DNA from: JAGXLC01 sp964472385
GTDB taxonomy: Bacteria; Bacteroidota; Bacteroidia; Bacteroidales; UBA12077
Assembly (NCBI GenBank): GCA_964472385.1
Contig: CAYYLT010000253.1
Location: 1-5,042 of the forward strand
DNA: 5,042 nt
Reading direction: 5' to 3'
Shown: piece by piece, positions 1-5,042 of the stretch
Numbering within the stretch: position 1 is the stretch's first letter
Layout: every line of letters begins with the position of its first letter
Notes under the pieces: model-generated
Told to the model about the DNA's origin: nothing
Databases searched by the model: none
What the model saw: the letters and a program-made list of their open reading frames with translations, nothing else
Position numbers and translations under genes: made by a program

Positions 1-1169
1 TGATCATTTATACACCTGCTGTTTCTATAAATCATAAAGAACTGAAATTTTTTCGGGACAATGGTTATACTGTTCTTAAACGATCGGAGGTGCTGGGTGA
101 GATATCCAAAGGCAAAACCTGTCTGGCTGTGGCCGGAACCCATGGTAAAACAACTGTATCTGCGATCCTTTCCCATCTTTTGAATAATAGTCCTTTGGGA
201 TGCAATGCCTTTCTGGGGGGTATACTGAAAAACTACCATTCTAATTTGATCATTAACAAGAAAAGCAACGTGATGGTGGTGGAAGCCGATGAATTTGACC
301 GGTCATTTCTGAAGTTAAATCCCAATATGGCTGTTATTACCTCCATTGATGAGGACCATCTGGATGTATACCATAATAAAGATTCAATAATGGAGGCATT
401 TCAGGAATTTGTCATCAGACTACCGGATAACAGTCCGCTGGTATACCATAAGGATCTGTCCCTGAATATTCCGGAATCGAAAAATTTGCAAACCTATACC
501 TATTCGTTGCAAGGCGATGCCGACTTTTATGCCAGGAACCTTGAAATGATCGGTGGTAAATACCGGTTTGATCTGGTAACACCGGGCGGAACGCTGAATC
601 AATTTACCTTTCCGCTACCCGGCTTGCTTAATGCCGAAAATGCTGTGGCTGCACTTGCAGCAGCCTATCTTCAAAAAGTGGACCGGGAATACCTTTTCAA
701 CAATTTATCCGGTTTTGAGGGTATACAAAGAAGGTTTGATATACAATTTCAGAACCAGGGTGTGGTGTACATTGATGATTATGCCCATCATCCCAGTGAG
801 ATTAGCTATGTTGTCCGTTCAGTCCGGAATTTTTACCCGGGGAAATATATCATTGGGGTGTTTCAGCCCCATTTATATTCCAGAACACAGTTTTTTGCCG
901 CTCAATTTGCAGAAAGCCTTGAATTGCTGGATGAAGTAATATTGCTCGATATCTATCCGGCACGGGAGAAACCAATAAAAGGGGTTAATAGTGAAATTAT
1001 TTTAAAGCATATCACCCAGATACCTGCCACTTTATGTGCTATGGAGGATCTGCCGGATATGCTGCGGAAGAAAAAATTGGAGGTATTGTTAACGCTCGGG
1101 GCCGGAAATATCGACATGATGGTAAAACCCATAAGGGATATGTTGGAAAAGCGGTATTCCGGCACTTAA
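1..1169 (+). CDS. murC: UDP-N-acetylmuramate--L-alanine ligase (MurC), 5'-truncated by window edge
   Basis: MurC is the cytoplasmic ATP-dependent ligase that joins L-alanine to UDP-MurNAc, the first amino acid step of the peptidoglycan stem peptide. The reading frame is open from base 3, beginning IIYTPAV, so the GTG at 90 is internal and not the start. 388 codons are visible. By comparison with the family, roughly 75 N-terminal residues of the UDP-binding domain lie outside the window. Motifs, numbered from the first full codon, are the P-loop GTHGKTT at 45-51, the central-domain EADEFDRSFL from 94 and DEDHLD at 116-121, the DDYAHHP motif at 258-264, QPHLYSRT at 288-295 and the C-terminal GAGNID at 366-371. 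The related recycling ligase Mpl shares the P-loop, but the QPHLYSRT motif and the place before ftsQ favour MurC. No frameshift is seen. Confidence 0.96.
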   Translation, partial: IIYTPAVSINHKELKFFRDNGYTVLKRSEVLGEISKGKTCLAVAGTHGKTTVSAILSHLLNNSPLGCNAFLGGILKNYHSNLIINKKSNVMVVEADEFDRSFLKLNPNMAVITSIDEDHLDVYHNKDSIMEAFQEFVIRLPDNSPLVYHKDLSLNIPESKNLQTYTYSLQGDADFYARNLEMIGGKYRFDLVTPGGTLNQFTFPLPGLLNAENAVAALAAAYLQKVDREYLFNNLSGFEGIQRRFDIQFQNQGVVYIDDYAHHPSEISYVVRSVRNFYPGKYIIGVFQPHLYSRTQFFAAQFAESLELLDEVILLDIYPAREKPIKGVNSEIILKHITQIPATLCAMEDLPDMLRKKKLEVLLTLGAGNIDMMVKPIRDMLEKRYSGT

Positions 1170-1174
1170 CTTTG
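1143..1174 (+). promoter_or_regulatory. candidate Bacteroidota-type promoter upstream of ftsQ
   Basis: TAACTTTG at 1167-1174 matches the Bacteroidota -7 consensus TAnnTTTG exactly. A TTG at 1143-1145 lies 21 bases upstream, close to the expected place of the -33 element. The -7 box begins inside the murC stop codon. If used, transcription would start near 1180 and give ftsQAZ a leader of about 150 bases, independent of murC. A six-base consensus occurs about once per 5 kb per strand by chance, so this remains a candidate supported mainly by its position. Confidence 0.3.
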
Positions 1175-1333
1175 GTATGGTTTAAAAGCATGAATGATAT
1201 GGTTTATATTCTCCAGCATACAGAGATTTCATCAATGGAGGAAGAAAAATGTCGGGGTATTGTATAGTTGTCAAACCTGAATTATTCACAACAAATGAAT
1301 CATACAGTTGAAAATAGATAATACCGATTATTG
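1170..1333 (+). other. murC-ftsQ spacer, no convincing gene
   Basis: This is an AT-rich gap in an otherwise tightly packed cluster. It contains a 20-codon ORF at 1249-1311 (MSGYCIVVKPELFTTNESYS). GGAGG lies at 1237-1241, seven bases before its ATG, which is a textbook Shine-Dalgarno spacing even though the three genes downstream lack one. It also contains an interrupted palindrome TGAAT-T-ATTCA at 1278-1288 followed by another TGAAT at 1296-1300, and a five-base-pair inverted repeat (ATAAT/ATTAT, 1318-1331) just before the ftsQ start. None of these is strong enough to call as a gene or an operator. The spacer is most simply the 5' leader of ftsQ. Confidence 0.4.
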
Positions 1334-2125
1334 ATGCGAAAAATAAAGGAACTCATATTGTGGGCATCGATTTTGCTGTATCTTGTTTTTTCCCTTTCAT
1401 TTACAGGAGAGAAAAGAAGAAATACCATCTGCAGTAAAATGCGGGTGCATATACTGGATAGCACGCAGGATCAATTCATTACAGAAAAGGGGGTGGAAGA
1501 TTATATCTATGATCTGGATCTTAAAGTATTGGGGGAACCGGTAACCCAAATCAACATAAAAAAACTTGAGGCTTATTTAAATGGAAGGGAGAAGATCAAA
1601 AAGGCAGAAGTATATTTTACGGGAAATGGGGATTTACATATCCATATCGATCAGCGGAATCCCATTGTGCGGATCATCAATAAAAGAGGGCAAAGCTATT
1701 ATATAGATGATGAGGGCTCTATTATTACTTTATCAGGTAATTATACGTCTCATGTTTTGGTAGCAACCGGTGAGATTACAGAATTTTTTGAATTTCCCGG
1801 CACGGATAGACTGAATTGCCCGGATGAAAAAGATAGTGATAAGCATTATGCCCTTTGTGAAATCTATGAACTTTCCAGGTATATTCGCAATTCGCCTTTC
1901 TGGGATTCTCAGATCGAGCAGATCCATCGGAATGAAGAAGGCGAATATGAATTGATACCCAGGGTTGGAGCGCATCTGATTTTGTTTGGAGAATTTGGAC
2001 GATACCGGGAAAAGTTTCGCAACCTCAAGGCCTTTTATAAAAAGGGGCTGAACAATGTAGGATGGAATAAATATCTAAAGATCAATTTAAAATATGACAA
2101 TCAAATTATCTGCACAAAAATATAG
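1334..2125 (+). CDS. ftsQ: cell division protein FtsQ (POTRA domain, Bacteroidota type)
   Basis: FtsQ is the bitopic inner-membrane divisome protein that in studied bacteria bridges early cytoplasmic components and the later septal wall synthesis machinery. The 263-residue product has a short basic N-terminus (MRKIKE), one hydrophobic segment at about 7-23, and a periplasmic part. The region at about 36-110 looks like the POTRA fold: an alpha-beta stretch ending in a strand and the QRNPIVRI motif (107-114). The beta domain follows, including RVGAHLILFG. The C-terminal block GWNKYLKINLKYDNQIICTK is what I recognise as the Bacteroidota FtsQ ending. An in-frame TAA at 1319-1321 limits the start to TTG 1331 or ATG 1334, and I chose ATG. 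There is no Shine-Dalgarno site. It sits between murC and ftsA, as expected. Sequence similarity to proteobacterial FtsQ is low, so the call rests on topology, tail and context. Confidence 0.92.
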   Translation: MRKIKELILWASILLYLVFSLSFTGEKRRNTICSKMRVHILDSTQDQFITEKGVEDYIYDLDLKVLGEPVTQINIKKLEAYLNGREKIKKAEVYFTGNGDLHIHIDQRNPIVRIINKRGQSYYIDDEGSIITLSGNYTSHVLVATGEITEFFEFPGTDRLNCPDEKDSDKHYALCEIYELSRYIRNSPFWDSQIEQIHRNEEGEYELIPRVGAHLILFGEFGRYREKFRNLKAFYKKGLNNVGWNKYLKINLKYDNQIICTKI

Positions 2126-2130
2126 TTAAC

Positions 2131-3444
2131 ATGAGTCATAAGGATTATCTCGTTGCAGCAGTAGACATTGGGACAACAAAGGTTGTTGCCATAGTAGGAA
2201 AGATGAAGGACAACAAGAAAGTTGAGATCCTGGGGGTAAGTAAAACACCTTCCATTGGTATTAAACGCGGAGTTGTCCAGAATATCGATGAAACAGTCAG
2301 TGCCATCAAAAAGACCGTGAATGAGGTACAGACTGCTTCGGGTGCCATGTTTTCGAATGTGTTTGTCGGCATTGCCGGTCAACACATCAAAACCATCCGG
2401 AACAGAGGATATATCAATCGAAATTCTTCTGAGGATGAGATTACCAAAGCGGATATTGATGCCCTGATCAATGAGATGTACAACATCTCCATTGATGTAG
2501 GGGAAGAGATCATACATGTCTTACCCCAGAACTTCATTGTGGATAACGAGACGGGGATCAAAAATCCTGTTGGTATGCTGGGCCGGCGTGTGGAAGCCAA
2601 CTTTCATATAGTGATAGGCCAGATCACCTCGGCGCGCAATATAGGTAAATGCATCAATAAAGCAGGGCTATCTCTGAATGAGTTGATTTTGGAACCTCTT
2701 GCCTCCTCTACCGCTATCCTTACCGAGGATGAAAAGGAAGCAGGGGTAACCCTGGTGGATATCGGCGGGGGAACTACGGATGTAGCTGTTTATTACGATG
2801 ATATCATTCGGCAGACTGCGGTTATTCCCTTTGGTGGAGATGTGGTGACCAAGGATATCAAAGAGGGATGCTCTATCCTTCAAAGACAGGCTGAATTGTT
2901 AAAAATACAGTATGGTTCTGCTTTGGGTGATCTGGCCCGGGATGATGAGGTGGTATCCATACCAGGTATCAGTGGCAGGGAACCCAAGGAGATCTCTCTT
3001 AAAAGCCTGGCTTACATTATTCAGTCGAGAATGGAGGAGATACTTCATGCTGTTTTATACGAAATAGAAAATTCAGGATATCTGGAACGGTTGAGCGCCG
3101 GTATTGTTATCACCGGAGGTGGAGCATTGCTGAAAGACCTGCCCCAACTGGTGAAATTTGTTACCGGCATGGATGTCAGACTTGGTTACCCCGGAGTAAA
3201 CCTGGCTTCGGAAAGCGTTGAAGAGGTGAACAATCCCATGTTCTCAACCAGTGTCGGGCTCGTGCTGAACGGATATGAAGCCTATGAGAAAAATAAAGCG
3301 CAATACCAGGAGCAACAGGAACCTGAAGAAGGAGTGACTGAAGCCAGCGAACAGGCAGAAAGTCAAAGGGAAAAGAAAAATTTTATCTCCAGGTTGAAGG
3401 ATGCTTTTAATGACATCTTTGAGGAGAATGATGCGGAAATGTAG
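2131..3444 (+). CDS. ftsA: cell division protein FtsA (actin-like membrane tether of FtsZ)
   Basis: FtsA is an actin-family ATPase that binds the FtsZ tail and anchors the Z-ring to the inner membrane. The 437-residue product shows the nucleotide-binding signatures in order: phosphate-1 AAVDIGTTK (D12-K17 core), phosphate-2 DIGGGTTD (210-217) and the adenosine motif ITGGGA (327-332). The 1C (SHS2-type) region lies between the first two, with FVGIAGQHI. After the fold comes a Gln/Glu-rich linker at about 388-413, then KKNFISRLKDAFNDIFEE at about 415-432. That last stretch can form an amphipathic helix with hydrophobic F, I, L, F, I, F on one face, which matches the membrane-targeting helix of the family. 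The ATG is five bases after the ftsQ stop, suggesting translational coupling. No obvious Shine-Dalgarno site is present. Nothing is missing from the expected architecture. Confidence 0.97.
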   Translation: MSHKDYLVAAVDIGTTKVVAIVGKMKDNKKVEILGVSKTPSIGIKRGVVQNIDETVSAIKKTVNEVQTASGAMFSNVFVGIAGQHIKTIRNRGYINRNSSEDEITKADIDALINEMYNISIDVGEEIIHVLPQNFIVDNETGIKNPVGMLGRRVEANFHIVIGQITSARNIGKCINKAGLSLNELILEPLASSTAILTEDEKEAGVTLVDIGGGTTDVAVYYDDIIRQTAVIPFGGDVVTKDIKEGCSILQRQAELLKIQYGSALGDLARDDEVVSIPGISGREPKEISLKSLAYIIQSRMEEILHAVLYEIENSGYLERLSAGIVITGGGALLKDLPQLVKFVTGMDVRLGYPGVNLASESVEEVNNPMFSTSVGLVLNGYEAYEKNKAQYQEQQEPEEGVTEASEQAESQREKKNFISRLKDAFNDIFEENDAEM

Positions 3445-3450
3445 CATCAT
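3428..3450 (+). other. 7-bp hairpin across the ftsA stop codon
   Basis: ATGATGC at 3428-3434 and GCATCAT at 3444-3450 form a perfect seven-base-pair inverted repeat around a nine-base loop that holds the ftsA stop codon. No T-run follows, so it does not look like an intrinsic terminator. A second, weaker stem (TTGATT 3464-3469 with AATCAA 3486-3491) lies just downstream, before the likely ftsZ start. In mRNA these could shape ftsZ translation initiation or mark a processing site. With three G-C pairs in the first stem, its stability is modest and it could be accidental. Confidence 0.3.
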
Positions 3451-3504
3451 CATATGACTCATTTTGATTGTTTAACCAAGTGTTTAATCAACAAATTCAA
3501 TGAT

Positions 3505-4992
3505 ATGGCCGAAGATAGACTTATGAACTTTGACCTTCCGGTTGATGGATCTTCCATGATCAAGGTAATAGGAATTGGCGGAGGTGGTGGTAATGCTGTC
3601 AATCATATGTGCGATGAAGGCATACAAGATGTAAATTTTATTATCTGCAATACGGATGCCCAGGCTCTTTCCCGGAGCCCGGTTTCTGTAAAGATTCAAC
3701 TGGGAGAGTCCCTTACAGAGGGGCGTGGTGCCGGTAATAAACCTGAGATCGGTAAGCAGGCTGCTATTGAAAACCTTGATGATGTAATGGATGCTTTGAC
3801 CGGCAATACCAAAATGGTTTTTTTAACTGCCGGCATGGGCGGAGGTACCGGTACAGGTGCCATACCAATCATTGCCAAAGCAACCAAGGATCAAGGAATT
3901 CTTACCGTTGCTATTGTTACCATACCCTTCCGGTTTGAAGGTCAGCGAAGGATCAATCAGGCCATTGAGGGCATTCACGAACTCGGACAACACGTAGATT
4001 CCTTATTGGTCATCAACAATGAAAAACTGAGGGAAGTGGCGGGTAACATGAAACTTTCCCAGGCTTTTTCCCATGCCGATAATATTTTGGCTGCTGCTGC
4101 CAAGGGTATCGCAGAGATCATAACCGTTTCGGGTTATGTTAATGTTGATTTTGCCGATGTTTACACGGTGCTTGCAGATAGCGGGGTAGCGCTGATGGGA
4201 ACCGGTATGGCTGAAGGTGAAAATCGGGCTGTAAAAGCCATTGAGGAGGCATTATCATCCCCCCTGCTGAACGATAATGACGTTACTGGTACCGAAAATA
4301 TCCTGTTGAACATCAACTCAGGGGATGAAGAGATCACCATGGATGAAATCGGGGAAATCACCGATTTTATCAATGCAGAGGTGGGCGCAAATCCCAATAT
4401 TATCTGGGGAACCGGCACGGACGAAACACTCGGCAATAAGGTCAGTGTTACCATTGTCGCTACCGGATTTGAGGATAACAGCATTCCCGAGCTTTATGCC
4501 AAAAAAGCGTATGCCAAAAAAGTAACCCTGCAGGATGAGATCAAAGATAATGAGCCGGCAGAACACAAAAAAACAAACGCTGATGAATCCGATCCTTCAG
4601 AGAAATTTTATAGCCAACAAAGGACTTTTGATTTCAATATCCGGAATGAAAAAGATGAACATGCGTTTGTCATAAAACATAAAAAGGATAACGATACCCA
4701 TAAGGCTAAGCCAGCACCCATCAGCAAAGATGAGATGCTGGAGAAGCTTCGTGAGAACCGTGAAAACGAGACCGAAAGTTCGAACAATGTGCTCAGGGAT
4801 CTGAAAAATATTGAAGCACTGGAAAATGAACCGGCCTATAAACGTCAAAAAGTTAAAATTGATCATCAGACCTACAGCAAAGAATCCAAAGTTTCAAGGT
4901 ATACCCTTTCCGATGACCATAAAGATGAGGAAGGGAAGAAAAAAACCAGGCTGAAAGAAAATAATTCTTACCTTCATGATAACGTTGATTAA
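3505..4992 (+). CDS. ftsZ: cell division protein FtsZ (tubulin-like GTPase)
   Basis: FtsZ polymerises with GTP into the cytoplasmic Z-ring that organises division. From the chosen start the product has 495 residues. The GTP-binding domain begins with IKVIGIGGGGGNAVNHM at about 19-35 and has the tubulin signature GGGTGTG at 112-118. The catalytic T7 loop is NVDFAD at 213-218, with N213, D215 and D218. The core ends near VATGFED at about 318-324. The remaining 170 or so residues form a long charged linker, with small conserved-looking blocks PAYKR (443-447) and SRYTL (464-468), ending in NSYLHDNVD. The proteobacterial DIPxFLR tail is absent. An in-frame ATG at 3454 would add 17 residues, including two Cys, that do not resemble FtsZ N-termini. 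ATG 3505 gives MAEDRLMNFDLP, which does, though the longer form cannot be excluded. No Shine-Dalgarno site precedes either start. Confidence 0.96.
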   Translation: MAEDRLMNFDLPVDGSSMIKVIGIGGGGGNAVNHMCDEGIQDVNFIICNTDAQALSRSPVSVKIQLGESLTEGRGAGNKPEIGKQAAIENLDDVMDALTGNTKMVFLTAGMGGGTGTGAIPIIAKATKDQGILTVAIVTIPFRFEGQRRINQAIEGIHELGQHVDSLLVINNEKLREVAGNMKLSQAFSHADNILAAAAKGIAEIITVSGYVNVDFADVYTVLADSGVALMGTGMAEGENRAVKAIEEALSSPLLNDNDVTGTENILLNINSGDEEITMDEIGEITDFINAEVGANPNIIWGTGTDETLGNKVSVTIVATGFEDNSIPELYAKKAYAKKVTLQDEIKDNEPAEHKKTNADESDPSEKFYSQQRTFDFNIRNEKDEHAFVIKHKKDNDTHKAKPAPISKDEMLEKLRENRENETESSNNVLRDLKNIEALENEPAYKRQKVKIDHQTYSKESKVSRYTLSDDHKDEEGKKKTRLKENNSYLHDNVD

Positions 4993-5000
4993 CCTGCATT

Positions 5001-5042
5001 ATTCATGCGTCAAGTTTTGGGTAGATGCAAGGCGTCGAAAGC
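5001..5042. repeat. possible arm of a dispersed intergenic repeat, cut by window edge
   Basis: After the ftsZ stop the sequence contains no recognisable gene or terminator. The last 40 or so bases differ in texture from the spacers upstream, being richer in G, with GCGTC at 5007-5011 and again at 5032-5036. The stretch around AGATGCAAGGCGTCGAAAGC (5023-5042) reminds me of arms of long imperfect palindromic intergenic elements found in multiple copies in some bacterial genomes. The matching arm would lie beyond the edge, so this rests on resemblance only. An ATG at 5005 opens a frame to the edge (MRQVLGRCKASK), but it matches no protein I know. Confidence 0.25.

Noticed and set aside
90..92. 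GTG at 90 as the murC start, giving a 359-residue protein
   Set aside because: The frame is open and MurC-like (IIYTPAV...LKRSEVLGE) back to the window edge, so the gene is truncated by the window and does not start there.
1034..1267. 77-codon + strand ORF running out of murC into the spacer
   Set aside because: Its first half lies in another frame inside well-conserved murC and the rest resembles no protein. It is an overlap artefact.
1278..1300. TGAAT-T-ATTCA palindrome with a third TGAAT as an operator
   Set aside because: An 11-base AT-rich palindrome is expected by chance in a spacer of this size, and no regulator is encoded nearby.
1318..1331. ATAAT/ATTAT hairpin before ftsQ
   Set aside because: A five-pair all-A/T stem would be very unstable.
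1331..1333. TTG as the ftsQ start
   Set aside because: It is directly followed by an in-frame ATG at 1334. The TTG adds a single residue and is a rarer start codon.
2101..2517. 138-codon minus-strand ORF opposite ftsA
   Set aside because: It is antisense to conserved FtsA coding sequence, has no recognisable domain, and is a shadow frame.
4161..4484. 107-codon minus-strand ORF opposite ftsZ
   Set aside because: Its Ser/Val/Pro-rich composition is the antisense image of the FtsZ core. There is no independent support.
4498..4525. A6-G runs in ftsZ as a programmed frameshift site
   Set aside because: In the ftsZ frame the runs read GCC AAA AAA G, not the slippery A AAA AAG phasing. The uninterrupted frame gives a full, family-typical FtsZ tail.
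4980..5010. Terminator after ftsZ
   Set aside because: Only a three-base GTT/AAC pairing is visible, with no stable stem followed by a T-run.

Overview
The window is a stretch of a bacterial division and cell wall (dcw) cluster, all on the + strand: the 3' part of murC, then complete ftsQ, ftsA and ftsZ. Several protein features point to the Bacteroidota, probably a Bacteroidales-like lineage. FtsQ ends in a GWNKY...INLKY.NQIICTK block, FtsZ begins MNFDLP..SSMIKVIG, and FtsZ ends in NSYLHDNVD rather than the proteobacterial DIPxFLR-type tail. The genes also lack good Shine-Dalgarno sites, and murC is followed directly by ftsQAZ with no murB or ddl between. The lineage call comes from remembered family features, not from a search.

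Layout: 1-1169 is murC, cut by the left edge and lacking most of its UDP-binding N-terminal domain. 1170-1333 is a 164-bp spacer with a candidate Bacteroidota-type promoter at its left edge and a tiny ORF of doubtful status. 1334-2125 is ftsQ. 2131-3444 is ftsA, five bases after ftsQ. 3445-3504 is a short spacer with a small hairpin across the ftsA stop. 3505-4992 is ftsZ, with an alternative start at 3454. 4993-5042 is the start of an intergenic region that looks like part of a dispersed repeat and runs off the right edge.

The genes link wall synthesis to division. MurC adds L-alanine to UDP-MurNAc in the cytoplasm. FtsZ polymerises into the Z-ring, FtsA tethers FtsZ filaments to the inner membrane, and FtsQ is the membrane-anchored, periplasmic POTRA-domain protein of the divisome. 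The close spacing suggests co-transcription of ftsQAZ, possibly with murC.

I found no mobile element, CRISPR array, RNA gene or defence system, and no convincing undescribed system. The points worth a second look are small: the murC-ftsQ spacer, the hairpin at the ftsA/ftsZ junction, the FtsZ start choice, the long FtsZ tail with its lineage-specific end, and the repeat-like right edge.
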